Origin: Pseudomonas viridiflava
GTDB taxonomy: Bacteria > Pseudomonadota > Gammaproteobacteria > Pseudomonadales > Pseudomonadaceae
Reading direction: 5' to 3'
Length of the DNA stretch: 64,000 nt
Assembly: GCF_900580865.1 (NCBI RefSeq)
Contig: NZ_UTBZ01000169.1
Coordinates: 124,001 to 188,000, forward strand
Shown: positions 7,330 to 15,540 of the stretch, piece by piece
Layout: the number at the start of each line of letters is the position of its first letter
Numbering within the stretch: position 1 is the first letter of the stretch
Notes under the pieces: model-generated
The model's database searches: none
What the model was told of the DNA's origin: nothing
Seen by the model: the letters and a program-made list of their open reading frames with translations, nothing else
Position numbers and translations under genes: made by a program

Positions 7330-8463
7330 TTATAAGTTTTTAATAAAGGATTTCGCTCCATCAAGACTAAAATTTATTTCTCTGTTGCCGAAGAATTTTT
7401 TCCAATGAGCCTTGAGTTTTTCAATGTCCTCCTTGGCAGGCTTATCTACTACGTGTATTTTTGCGGTTTTTCTAGTCATTCTTGATAGAAGTTGACGCAT
7501 TTCGAAATCCGCATAAGGTAACGAGTATCCTATGAATACAATCTCGTCGGCCTCTGAAAGTTCGATTCCTGCATTCTGCCAGATTATTCTATATTGTGGG
7601 TTTGAAAGGTCTTTTAAATAAGTTGGCATTATCAGGTTTGGGGTAAGCTCGTGCTTGCCATCTTCTTCTGGGAAGTTGCTGTCGCAGTGACGGCAGGAAC
7701 TTGGGTTTGCGAAATTGTTCATTGACTGTTTTTCGAAGAATTTCGCATATAGTCGTGCGCATCTGGGGCACTGTAGCCAGTTAAGTGAGCCGTGAAGTTT
7801 TAATAGCTTTACGTTAAATCCACCTTGTCCAAGTTTTTCTAACCCCGGCACTACTGTTTTATCTGATACATCTTTTGAGCTTATATAGCAACAGTAATCT
7901 ACGACTCCATTGTATTCAGTGTTCGAATGTAAGGCTTCGTAAATTGAGTTGTCCAGCAGGATGTCCCAGTTAGTGCTAATAACGCTTACAGGATCGTTTG
8001 ATCTGTATGATGCATTGGCCCGAATGGAGGATTTTTTGGTCAAGTAATTTGCAAATTTATCAATGTAATCTTTTTTGTCATTTGTATTGTTAAGTAGGAG
8101 TTGAATGGTCGTTCCAACTACGTAAAAAACTGCCTCTCTGACTTTCATAATGCTGCCGAGATTAATTCCCCTGAATTGTGAGCTTTCAGCCAAGCATCGA
8201 TCTAATGGTGTGAAAATGTCTTCAAGGTCAACGGTTGCAAAGTTTTCTTCAGATACATTTAATTGCTGGCTAATGAAGTTTGTGAATATATTAAATTTGG
8301 CTTTGTCGAAATCGTCGGGATTTGCGTTATGTAACTCAAATGCGTGTTGTATTATCTTTGCTTGCGTAGGGGCCCCGGCCTCGACAGAAAATCCCGCTCC
8401 GATGATGTATACTGTTTTTTTGTTATTCATTGAATTATCCATGTTTATTCGGGAAGGGGGCAT
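7330..8463 (-). CDS. SIR2-domain protein with zinc ribbon (second gene of SIR2 pair)
   Basis: A 377-residue sirtuin-fold protein. Visible are the NAD-binding motif YIIGAGFSVEAGAPT (19-33), the catalytic Asn165 in STNWD, His224 in LKLHGS, a four-cysteine zinc site CPRC (232-235) and CRHC (257-260), and the SIR2-type GYS motif at 312-314. It consists almost only of the SIR2 module. Its start directly abuts the stop of the upstream SIR2 gene (TAAATG). No ribosome site is visible, so it may depend on coupling; later ATGs at codons 8 and 12 are possible starts. The AT-rich composition contrasts with neighbours and points to horizontal acquisition. SIR2 proteins in bacteria often act as NAD-depleting anti-phage effectors; that role here is inference. 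Confidence 0.82.
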   Translation of the reverse strand: MPPSRINMDNSMNNKKTVYIIGAGFSVEAGAPTQAKIIQHAFELHNANPDDFDKAKFNIFTNFISQQLNVSEENFATVDLEDIFTPLDRCLAESSQFRGINLGSIMKVREAVFYVVGTTIQLLLNNTNDKKDYIDKFANYLTKKSSIRANASYRSNDPVSVISTNWDILLDNSIYEALHSNTEYNGVVDYCCYISSKDVSDKTVVPGLEKLGQGGFNVKLLKLHGSLNWLQCPRCARLYAKFFEKQSMNNFANPSSCRHCDSNFPEEDGKHELTPNLIMPTYLKDLSNPQYRIIWQNAGIELSEADEIVFIGYSLPYADFEMRQLLSRMTRKTAKIHVVDKPAKEDIEKLKAHWKKFFGNREINFSLDGAKSFIKNL

Positions 8464-9831
8464 TTAGTTTGCAAGTGGAACTTGCGTCGGGAGATCTAAT
8501 GTATATGCTTCTCCGTCTCTAATTTTTTCGAGCAGGATCTTTAATAGATTTGAGTAACGATGGGCTTGTACGTGCGTCCCATTCATTACCGCGCAATGAT
8601 ATTTGTTGTCGAATGATTTTATATCTATGCCTGTTGCTTTTTTTAATATCTCAATTAATTTGTTGGCGTCATGCCAGCCTTTGTATCCAAGGCTGATCCC
8701 TAGTGTGGATGGTGTATGTGGAAAATTTGAGTTAAACGCTAAACCATCTGAGGTGTCTGCTATCCCATATAATTTAGCTAGTGCTCCATCTGATTCGGAG
8801 ACGTCTGCGAGCACTGAATAATCAACTTGTATAGGGTTTTTTGGTATGTCAGAGCGGACTAGTTCATATGTTCGTGCAAGCAAAGCTCGAAGTAGTTTTG
8901 GATTAACATTGTCCAGAGCTTGGTTTGCACCGAATGCTGTGTAGACCCAAGAATAATCATTGGCAACGATGCTTTTTATCCTGATGCTTTTGTTTTCTGA
9001 AACTGGAATTAATCTTTCTCTTCTAGGGTAATCCGTGATTTCTTTGCTTGACCATTCCAAAATGTAAATGTTTGGAATGAGCTCTCCATTTTCGGAAAGG
9101 ATCTCGTCGATGTCTGATAAAATTGATCTGATGTTTGGGTCTTCTGCACTGTACCCTATGAATATAAGTGGATGTTCAGCGAAAAATGCCAACATTTTTG
9201 CACTAAGATATTTTTTCTTTTTTAAAAAACTCTCATAGTCGTCTCTCGTGATAACTATGCTTTTAGGGTCAGAAGCACAACCGTGAATCTTAAATATTTC
9301 ACCTATGCTCGAATGGTTTGCATACAGAATACATTGGCCAATTATGGGTGTGTAGTTTGGGAAGATTTGTTCGAGAAAACGGTCGTAGTTGGTTGTTATT
9401 ATTGAGTGGGGGTGGATTTTTTTTAGTAATTCTATTTCGCTTTCGTTTTCTATGGTAGAAGTGTTGAGTAATGTTTGAAATATTTCGCAAATTGCATGCT
9501 TGAAGTAAATGTCTGAGCCATTTCCTTCTCCGAAGAGTTCGGCGGGAAAATTATGCTCGCCATTACTCCACGCCCAGTCATTGAATTTTTCGGAGAATAC
9601 TGTGCCGATATCCACTAGATTTGGATATCGTTGTAAATAATATGCAAATTTTTTGTCTATCTCTGGACAGATTTCGCTTAATTTAAATAACAGTTCTGTC
9701 CAGTTAGGGCCTTGAAGATATCTTTTTGTGAGGCCAGAGCCAACGAAGAGGATCGGTTGACAACCCATTGCATCAATGCAAGTTTTAATGTCGTCGGTTA
9801 CGTCTTCAATATACTTATCATAGTCACTCAT
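8464..9831 (-). CDS. SIR2-domain protein with unknown C-terminal domain (first gene of SIR2 pair)
   Basis: A 455-residue protein. Residues 25-270 form a SIR2_2-type domain: LFVGSGL (28-34), Asn148 in IITTNYD, His183 in FKIHGC, ITRDDYESF, and LIFIGYSAEDPNI. The Asn and His needed for NAD cleavage are both kept. Residues about 300-455 (from NPKLLRALLARTYELVRSDIP to the end) form a domain that I do not recognise, perhaps a sensor. AAGGAG lies seven bases before the ATG. Immediately upstream is a hexanucleotide repeat tract. The gene follows the AlkD-like gene by 61 bases on the same strand with no terminator seen, so read-through is possible. A defence role is inferred from the family. Confidence 0.8.
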   Translation of the reverse strand: MSDYDKYIEDVTDDIKTCIDAMGCQPILFVGSGLTKRYLQGPNWTELLFKLSEICPEIDKKFAYYLQRYPNLVDIGTVFSEKFNDWAWSNGEHNFPAELFGEGNGSDIYFKHAICEIFQTLLNTSTIENESEIELLKKIHPHSIITTNYDRFLEQIFPNYTPIIGQCILYANHSSIGEIFKIHGCASDPKSIVITRDDYESFLKKKKYLSAKMLAFFAEHPLIFIGYSAEDPNIRSILSDIDEILSENGELIPNIYILEWSSKEITDYPRRERLIPVSENKSIRIKSIVANDYSWVYTAFGANQALDNVNPKLLRALLARTYELVRSDIPKNPIQVDYSVLADVSESDGALAKLYGIADTSDGLAFNSNFPHTPSTLGISLGYKGWHDANKLIEILKKATGIDIKSFDNKYHCAVMNGTHVQAHRYSNLLKILLEKIRDGEAYTLDLPTQVPLAN

Positions 9832-9840
9832 GTGCGCTCC

Positions 9841-9864
9841 TTGTACTTGTACTTGTACTTGTAT
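9841..9864 (-). repeat. hexanucleotide tandem repeat (TTGTAC)4 before the SIR2 operon
   Basis: Three perfect TTGTAC units and a fourth ending in T lie directly upstream of the Shine-Dalgarno of the first SIR2 gene. Read in gene orientation they are GTACAA units. Changes in copy number would alter leader length or promoter spacing without touching the reading frame. Confidence 0.85.
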
Positions 9865-9892
9865 TTGCTTTTGGATGTGGCGCGTTGATTAA

Positions 9893-10999
9893 TTACTGTT
9901 TTATCAAATTAAACGCTTCTGAGGCTCGTTGTCCCCCGTTAACCATTACGAGCACGGAATGCAGCCCGACAAAATGCTTCCGCGTCGTAAAATCCTTAAT
10001 CACCTGCTTCCGCCCCACAACCATCTCCCCAAACCCCGCCAAAACCACCGTCTTCAACTTAAAAACCTTCCGCGAAACCCCGCCATTCGCCTTCACATAG
10101 TCAATTGCATAATCAATCACCAACCGCTGTTCATGCGCCACGGTCGACTTCACCACAAACGACAACGTAATCGCTTCCCCCAACCTAACCACCGCCGGCT
10201 CAACCCGAACATCCAACAACTCAACCTCAGCCTTCGCCCCGGCACCAATCACCGTCAGCGCCCTTAAATCCCCCTGCTTGATCAAACTCCGCAACGCATG
10301 CTTGGCAATCCACGCCGTGTGCTTGTTCTCCAGCGACCAACCTTCAATCGTGTCCAGCACCCACCCCGGATGCACCTTCGTCACATCATTCAAATGATTC
10401 GCCACGGACTTGCGCACGTACAAACTCTCATCCGCCTTCAACCGATCGAGTATCCCTGCGGCCAACTGCGGATCCGCCTGCACCGCTTCCAACCGAAACG
10501 ACCAAGGCAGGCGAGGGCGGCTGCCTTCGCTGGCGAGGCGTCGAACGTGGTGGTTTTCGTCTCGGGTCCAGTCGTGCATCAGCTCTAACGATCGTTCTAG
10601 GTCGCTGCGCAGAAAGTGGCGGATGGCGAATTCGGAGGAGCCGAAGGTGGTGAAGTACTTCAGGGCGTCCATGGAGGTGTCGAACGCATGCCCGCCGTAG
10701 CAGGCGACGTAATGCGGCAAACACATGCTGACGAATCCGCTGTTCAACCTAGGCGCGAGTTCACGCAATACATCGAGGGAATCTTCGTAGTCCAGCGGCA
10801 ACACGGCGTGCAGGCTTTCGCTGACACGGGCCATGCGTTGCATCACTGATAATTCGGCGAGTCCGTCCTGGGCATGTTTGAGAAACGCCTTGGCCTTGAA
10901 CGCCGGGTACACGGCGCTCATTTCGCGGGCGATGTGCTGCAAGCGCTCGGCGTTGAAGATTTCCTTTAACGCCGGGGCGGCGGTGTCGGTGGTGCTCAT
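9893..10999 (-). CDS. AlkD-like HEAT-repeat DNA alkylation repair protein
   Basis: A 368-residue protein of the DNA alkylation repair family, a HEAT-repeat DNA glycosylase fold related to AlkD. The helical repeats are visible in LERSLELMHDWTRDENHHVRRLASEGSRPRLPW, then ILDRLKADESLYVRKSVANHLNDVTKVHPGWVLDTIEGW and HTAWIAKHALRSLIKQGD, signature stretches of the family. The C-terminal 110 residues form an extra beta-rich domain (VVRLGEAITLSFVVKST...). The start was placed two bases after the GST stop; readings from further upstream are antisense-like. It is cotranscribed with the GST gene, a sensible pairing for handling electrophile damage. Confidence 0.83.
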   Translation of the reverse strand: MSTTDTAAPALKEIFNAERLQHIAREMSAVYPAFKAKAFLKHAQDGLAELSVMQRMARVSESLHAVLPLDYEDSLDVLRELAPRLNSGFVSMCLPHYVACYGGHAFDTSMDALKYFTTFGSSEFAIRHFLRSDLERSLELMHDWTRDENHHVRRLASEGSRPRLPWSFRLEAVQADPQLAAGILDRLKADESLYVRKSVANHLNDVTKVHPGWVLDTIEGWSLENKHTAWIAKHALRSLIKQGDLRALTVIGAGAKAEVELLDVRVEPAVVRLGEAITLSFVVKSTVAHEQRLVIDYAIDYVKANGGVSRKVFKLKTVVLAGFGEMVVGRKQVIKDFTTRKHFVGLHSVLVMVNGGQRASEAFNLIKQ

Positions 11000-11001
11000 G
11001 G

Positions 11002-11607
11002 TCAGGTCATCGGGGTGCTGACGAACGCTTCGAGGGTTTCGGCGTAGGCGGTGTATTGGGCGATGTGGGGGTAGCGGCGGGTGTCGATCTGGTCGGGGAC
11101 GACGAGGTCGGTGAAGCTCCAGGCGACGGCGAGGCTGATGCCGGCCTGGGTGAGGGTGCCGTCGGTGGGCAGGCCGGTTTTTTCCAGTTCTTGCTCGAGG
11201 GCGGTGAAGGCGGCGGCGAGTTGGCCTTCGACGCGTTCGACCCACGGTTGGTATTGAATGTCGGCCGGGCGCAGGTTGCGTTCGTAGTAAAGCTGCACGG
11301 CTTTTTCGCAGGCGGCGAGGCTGAGGCCGATCAGGCGCAGGGCGTGGGCGCGTTGTTTCAGGTCGGTCGGCAGCAGGCTTTTTCCGGAGCTGGCTTCGAG
11401 GTAATCGAGGATGAGGGTCGAGTCCATCAGGACCACGCCGTCGTCGAGGATCAGCGTGGGCGCTTTGACCACCGGGTTGATCTGCTGGAATTGCTCGAAG
11501 TGGCGGAACACCGAGACTGAATCGTGTTCGAGGTCGATGCCAAGGCGTTTGGCGGAGATCGCCACGCGGCGCACGTAAGGGGAGTCCAGCATGCCGATCA
11601 GTTTCAT
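11002..11607 (-). CDS. glutathione S-transferase family protein
   Basis: A 201-residue two-domain GST. The N-terminal thioredoxin fold begins MKLIGMLDSPYVRRVAISAKRLGI, with the cis-Pro in VVKAPTLILDDG and the glutathione-binding acidic-Ser pair in LMDSTLILDYL. The all-helical C-terminal domain ends in the usual YPHIAQYTAYAETLEAF. The chosen ATG follows AAGGAA; a start 12 codons earlier lacks a site. It is the first gene of an operon with the AlkD-like gene, two bases apart. Substrate unknown. Confidence 0.87.
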   Translation of the reverse strand: MKLIGMLDSPYVRRVAISAKRLGIDLEHDSVSVFRHFEQFQQINPVVKAPTLILDDGVVLMDSTLILDYLEASSGKSLLPTDLKQRAHALRLIGLSLAACEKAVQLYYERNLRPADIQYQPWVERVEGQLAAAFTALEQELEKTGLPTDGTLTQAGISLAVAWSFTDLVVPDQIDTRRYPHIAQYTAYAETLEAFVSTPMT

Positions 11608-11668
11608 GACGCGTTCCTTCAAGTCAAACCGGTGGGAAGGCATAACCTAGCCGACGCTGAGGCAATTG

Positions 11669-12577
11669 TCAGTCGTCGAAGCCCGGTTGTTCGTGAATCT
11701 CATCGACATTCAGTTCCAGCCGATACGCCACCGCCACAAACAAAGCCTGGCACAAACACAGCGTCGCACTCAGCGAACGAAAGGCGAGAGCGCTGCCTTC
11801 GTTGACCAGTAATACGCTGTTGGCGAGTTTCGCCAGTGGCGAGAGGTGGCTGTCGGTGAGGATCAGGGTGTTGGCCTGCTGCTGTCGGGCGAAGCGCAGG
11901 CAGTGTTGGGTTTCTTTGGCATAGGGCACGAAGCTGATGGCGATGACCAGATCGTTCGCGCGCACGCTGCGCATTTGCTCTCGATAGCTGCCGCCGAGCC
12001 CGGACACCAGATGAATTCGTTTCTGAGTGTGTTGCAAGTTGTAAACGAGATAGTCGGCGACGGCGAAGGAGCGGCGCACGCCGACGACGTAGATATTGTC
12101 GGCGTTGACGATCAGGTCGACGGCTTTTTCGAACACGGCGTCGTCCAGTTCGCGGCCCAGGCGTTCGATGCCGGAGCGGGTGGCGTCGATGCATTCGCGG
12201 GCGAGGTCGCCGGCGCTGGCTTGCTGCGACTGGTTGGCGATCATGCTGCGGATGCGTTGCTGGTAGTTCTGCACCGGCGAGGCTTTGTGCGTGTAGGCGC
12301 TGCGGAACAAGGCCTGCATTTCGCTGAAGCCGCTGAAACCGAAGCGTTGCGAGAAGCGCACGATGGCGGACGGGTGGACTTCGCACTCGCGGGCGATGTC
12401 GCTGATGCGGTCAACCATGATCCGGTCGCTCTGCTGGCTGATGTAGCTGGCAATGCGTTTGAGCTGGCGCGGCAGGGCGTCGTATTCGTCGGTGATCAGT
12501 TGCAGCAGGCGCTCGGCATTGATCGGGGGGCTGGCGAGTGAAACCTCGTCGGTGGCCGGCAGATCGGGGCGGGGCAT
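11669..12577 (-). CDS. MurR/RpiR family transcriptional regulator
   Basis: A 302-residue regulator with an N-terminal RpiR-type helix-turn-helix (LPRQLKRIASYISQQSDRIMVDRISDIARECEVHPSAIVRFSQRFGFSGFSEMQALF, about residues 30-90) and a C-terminal SIS sugar-phosphate-binding domain (IYVVGVRRSFAVADYLVYNLQ, later DLVIAISFVPYAKETQHCLRFARQ). Such proteins usually sense a phosphorylated sugar or polyol and repress a catabolic operon. No sugar operon is adjacent, so its target is elsewhere or lost. AAGGAAG precedes the ATG. The gap of 61 bases to the GST gene separates it from that operon. Confidence 0.85.
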   Translation of the reverse strand: MPRPDLPATDEVSLASPPINAERLLQLITDEYDALPRQLKRIASYISQQSDRIMVDRISDIARECEVHPSAIVRFSQRFGFSGFSEMQALFRSAYTHKASPVQNYQQRIRSMIANQSQQASAGDLARECIDATRSGIERLGRELDDAVFEKAVDLIVNADNIYVVGVRRSFAVADYLVYNLQHTQKRIHLVSGLGGSYREQMRSVRANDLVIAISFVPYAKETQHCLRFARQQQANTLILTDSHLSPLAKLANSVLLVNEGSALAFRSLSATLCLCQALFVAVAYRLELNVDEIHEQPGFDD

Positions 12578-12978
12578 AGGTCTTCCTTCAGGCTGTTTGA
12601 TCACACGGTGGGCCTGATATTAGGGGGGCTTTTACGGTTCTGCTTTGCTGAAACGATGCAGTGCGTGGTAAAAAATTGCGTCTGAGCACTGTGTGGTTAG
12701 CCGTTTGTCTTCTATATACAGCCGCTCGACTGAATTTCTTGCTATAAACGCACTCCGATGGCCGTGTAAACGCTGTGTCAGAGCAGTTTCCGGGCTTTGT
12801 CGGACAAATTCCCTGTATTTACAGTTGCTGAGGCCTCATTCGGGCCTTAGACTGCCGCCCCTCGTAAATTGAGTGCCGGGTGGCATTTGCAATAAACGAT
12901 GCCTTTTCGCCGACCGTACGCGGTTCGCCGAAACGCTCCCTAATTCGCCTTAATGCACGTTTTTTTATAGAGATATCA
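12578..12978. other. intergenic region between divergent rpiR-type and dksA-type genes
   Basis: About 400 bases with no supported gene. It should hold both divergent promoters. The only clear structure is a perfect inverted repeat TTTGTC-G-GACAAA at 12796-12808, followed by an A/T-rich TGTATTTACAG. No terminator or REP is seen. Confidence 0.5.
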
Positions 12979-13383
12979 ATGACAAAGGACAAGTTGCTGG
13001 CCATGCCGGCAGATGACTACATGAATGCCGAGCAGCACGCTTTCTTCACTGAGCTGTTGCAGAACATGAAAGTCGAAACCCACGAGCGCATTGAGCAAAA
13101 CCGTATCGCCATCGAAAGCCTGGACACCCCGGCTGACCCGGCGGACGCGGCTTCGGTTGAAGAAGAGCGCACTTGGCTGGTGAACGCGATCGATCGCGAC
13201 CAGCGCATGCTGCCACAGCTGGAACAAGCCCTTGAGCGCATCAAGGAAGACAGCTTTGGCTGGTGCGATGACAGCGGCGAGGCCATTGGCCTTAAGCGCC
13301 TGCTGATCAGCCCGACCACCAAGTACTGCATCGAAGCTCAAGAGCGTCACGAGCAGATCGACAAGCACCAGCGTCAGGCCTGA
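12979..13383 (+). CDS. DksA/TraR family protein lacking two zinc cysteines (DksA2-like)
   Basis: A 134-residue protein with the DksA layout: an N-terminal coiled-coil region (FFTELLQNMKVETHERIEQNRIAI...LPQLEQALERIKED) and a C-terminal globular module. In canonical DksA the module holds C-x2-C-x17-C-x2-C. Here the same register reads C96-DD-S99...C117-IE-A120, so the second and fourth cysteines are Ser and Ala. That matches the zinc-independent DksA2 type known from P. aeruginosa, also 134 residues, which can replace DksA when zinc is scarce. DksA proteins bind RNA polymerase and act with ppGpp. A strong hairpin terminator follows. No zinc-homeostasis genes adjoin it, unlike P. aeruginosa dksA2. 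Confidence 0.8.
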   Translation: MTKDKLLAMPADDYMNAEQHAFFTELLQNMKVETHERIEQNRIAIESLDTPADPADAASVEEERTWLVNAIDRDQRMLPQLEQALERIKEDSFGWCDDSGEAIGLKRLLISPTTKYCIEAQERHEQIDKHQRQA

Positions 13384-13419
13384 TTCTGTGGGGTGACCCT
13401 TTCAACAGGGGCACCTTGA

Positions 13420-13480
13420 AAAGATCGCAGCCTTCAGCAGCTCCCATACGGGCGTTGCTGGAGGCTGCGATCTTTGTTTT
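13420..13480 (+). terminator. intrinsic terminator after the dksA-type gene
   Basis: A 14-base-pair stem (AAAGATCGCAGCCT, 13420-13433, with its complement 13462-13475), then GTTTTT. The arm sequence belongs to a second dispersed Pseudomonas repeat family; a single arm recurs at about 36368-36381. Confidence 0.8.
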
Positions 13481-13611
13481 TGCTCGTCTGCAATAATCCC
13501 GAGCCGTTCTATTGACCTGCCACAGACCCCACGACTAACGGACCATGGATAATGGCGTTGTAGTGGCGTTTAATGCAGTCACAACAATGAGAACAAGCGT
13601 GGGGTGTTGAT

Positions 13612-15216
13612 ATGACGAGAGATGGATCTCTGGTTGGGGCTTTGCCTGCACCAGTGCTTTTGCCGAAAAACCGCTGGATCGCGCCGACCCTGCAAAGCAT
13701 CGCCCTGATGCTGTTGCTGGCCGGCATGAGCCTGGCCGGATGGTCGCTGTACATAGGCATGCCGCTGGCGGTGCTGATTGTCTGGCTGCCGCGCTTGCGC
13801 TCCCGCGCTATCCCCGATTCCCAGCCTGCCGACAGCGGCAGCGCAATGTCCGAACTGACCCGTGACCTTTCCTACACCACCAGCCATAACGCCTTGTCGG
13901 CGGCGGGCGTGGCGTTTTCGGTCAAGGAACTGGCGAGCAAACTCGAATCGCAACTCGGTGCGGCGGCGCAGATCGTCAGCAACGCCGAGGTGATGATCGC
14001 CACCGAACACGCCACTTCACAACTCAGCCGTGCAGCGCTAGAAGCAGCGAGTCAGGCGCATCACAGCAGCGCAGCGGGGCGTACGGAACTGGTGGATTCG
14101 ATCTCGCGCATGCATCAGCTCAGTCAACGCGCCAATGCCAGCCGTGAATTGATCGAAGCCTTGAGCTTGCGCAGCGATGATATTCAGCGCGTGACATTGG
14201 TGATTCAGTCGATTGCCAGCCAGACCAATCTGCTCGCACTGAACACGGCGATCGAGGCGGCGCGGGCCGGGGAACATGGTCGCGGTTTTGCGGTAGTGGC
14301 GGATGAGGTGCGTGGGTTGGCGGCGCGCACGGCCTCGGCGACCGGTGAAGTCGGTGAGATGGTCGCCGACATTCAACAGCGCACGGCGCAGGTGGTGGAG
14401 CAGATTCGTGAGCTGTCGAGTGATTTGCAGACCGGTGTCGCGCAGGTTGAACACACCGGTGAGCATCTGGAGAACATCGCGCGACTGGCAGCGGGGGTGG
14501 AAACTCAGGTCGGTGAAATCGCTCAGGGCGCGGAAACCAATCGCGAGCAACTCGACAGCCTGTTCAAGGCTATCGAACAGATGCGCAGCGATCTGGCGAT
14601 CAGCGATCAACAGACTCGCCGCCTCGCCGAAGCCGCAGTGCAAATGGAAGGGCAGGCGGAAACCATCAGCGAGCGTCTGGCCGAAGTCGGGCTGGATGAC
14701 TATCACCAGCGTATTTACGATCTGGCCCGCGAAGGGGCGAGTCAGATTGCCGCGCGGTTCGAGGCGGATGTCGAGCAGGGGCGGGTCAGCCTTGAGGATT
14801 TGTTTGACCGCCAGTATCAGCCGATCCCGAATACGCAACCGGCGAAATTTCAAACCCGTTTCGACCGCTACACCGATCAGGTGCTGCCGGCGATTCAGGA
14901 GCCATTGTTGCCGCGTCACGAAGGGGTGGTGTTCGCCATCGCCTGCACGCAGCAGGGTTATGTGCCGACGCACAATCAATTGTTCAGTCAGCCGTTGACC
15001 GGCGATGCGCAGGTCGACGCGGTGAACAATCGCACCAAACGCAAGTTCGCGGATCGCACCGGTATTCGCTGTGGCAGCCATCAGCAACCGGTGTTGTTGC
15101 AGACCTACACCCGCGACACCGGTGAGCTGATGCATGACCTGTCGGTGCCGATCATGATCAAGGGCCGGCATTGGGGTGGATTGCGTCTGGGCTATAAACC
15201 GGAAAGTCCGCGCTGA
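13612..15216 (+). CDS. methyl-accepting chemotaxis protein
   Basis: A 534-residue chemoreceptor. Two hydrophobic segments at about residues 23-60 (IALMLLLAGMSLAGWSLYIGMPLAVLIVWLP) anchor it with almost no periplasmic loop. The signalling hairpin tip is SIASQTNLLALNTAIEAARAGEHGRGFAVVADEVRGLAARTA, which contacts CheA/CheW. Unusually, about 150 residues follow the signalling domain (from YHQRIYDLAREG to the end), ending in a Cache-like cytoplasmic stretch NNRTKRKFADRTGIRC...GELMHDLSVPIMIKGRHWGGLRLGY. Sensing is therefore probably internal and C-terminal. No chemotaxis genes are nearby. Ligand unknown. Confidence 0.88.
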   Translation: MTRDGSLVGALPAPVLLPKNRWIAPTLQSIALMLLLAGMSLAGWSLYIGMPLAVLIVWLPRLRSRAIPDSQPADSGSAMSELTRDLSYTTSHNALSAAGVAFSVKELASKLESQLGAAAQIVSNAEVMIATEHATSQLSRAALEAASQAHHSSAAGRTELVDSISRMHQLSQRANASRELIEALSLRSDDIQRVTLVIQSIASQTNLLALNTAIEAARAGEHGRGFAVVADEVRGLAARTASATGEVGEMVADIQQRTAQVVEQIRELSSDLQTGVAQVEHTGEHLENIARLAAGVETQVGEIAQGAETNREQLDSLFKAIEQMRSDLAISDQQTRRLAEAAVQMEGQAETISERLAEVGLDDYHQRIYDLAREGASQIAARFEADVEQGRVSLEDLFDRQYQPIPNTQPAKFQTRFDRYTDQVLPAIQEPLLPRHEGVVFAIACTQQGYVPTHNQLFSQPLTGDAQVDAVNNRTKRKFADRTGIRCGSHQQPVLLQTYTRDTGELMHDLSVPIMIKGRHWGGLRLGYKPESPR

Positions 15217-15329
15217 GGGATTGTTACTTCCGGTGCAATGAATCTGTGCACGGAGCTTGCTGTTTCCGCCCGCAAGAAACCATTAACCTGACCACTTAGT
15301 TAGGTTGCTAATGATTTCGGGAGGGCTGC

Positions 15330-15533
15330 ATGCAGTGCAGAGTTGATGTTGCCGTGATGATCGGCAGTGGCGTGCCGGCCGGTTTGCGCGCAATGGGGCG
15401 TAGCGTCTGCTGGGTGGTGTTGCTCAATGGCGAACGTCGCGGCACTGCGTTTGCCAGCCGCGACGAGGCCGAGGAGTGCAAGGCTGCGTGGCTCGCGCAG
15501 TTGCATGCCGAGCCGAGTGACAGCCTTCACTGA
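15330..15533 (+). CDS. small conserved hypothetical protein
   Basis: A 67-residue protein with a good GGGAGG ribosome site seven bases before the ATG. The centre (WVVLLNGERRGTAFASRDEAEECKAAWLAQL) has the layout of small DUF2188-like proteins, in which a short beta hairpin is followed by a helix starting SRDEA. The gene at 42237 shows the same pattern. No function known. Confidence 0.6.
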   Translation: MQCRVDVAVMIGSGVPAGLRAMGRSVCWVVLLNGERRGTAFASRDEAEECKAAWLAQLHAEPSDSLH

Positions 15534-15540
15534 CCACTGA

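Noticed and set aside
11000..11245. N-terminal extension of the AlkD-like gene
   Set aside because: The extra 82 residues are Arg/Pro/His-rich, antisense-like, and lie within the GST gene; a proper start sits two bases after the GST stop.
12870..12886. Sigma-54 promoter (TGGCAT...TTGCAA)
   Set aside because: The two elements are fused without the required spacing between -24 and -12.
15290..15312. MarR-type site TTAG-N8-CTAA before the small gene at 15330
   Set aside because: Four-base arms are too short to support without an adjacent MarR gene.
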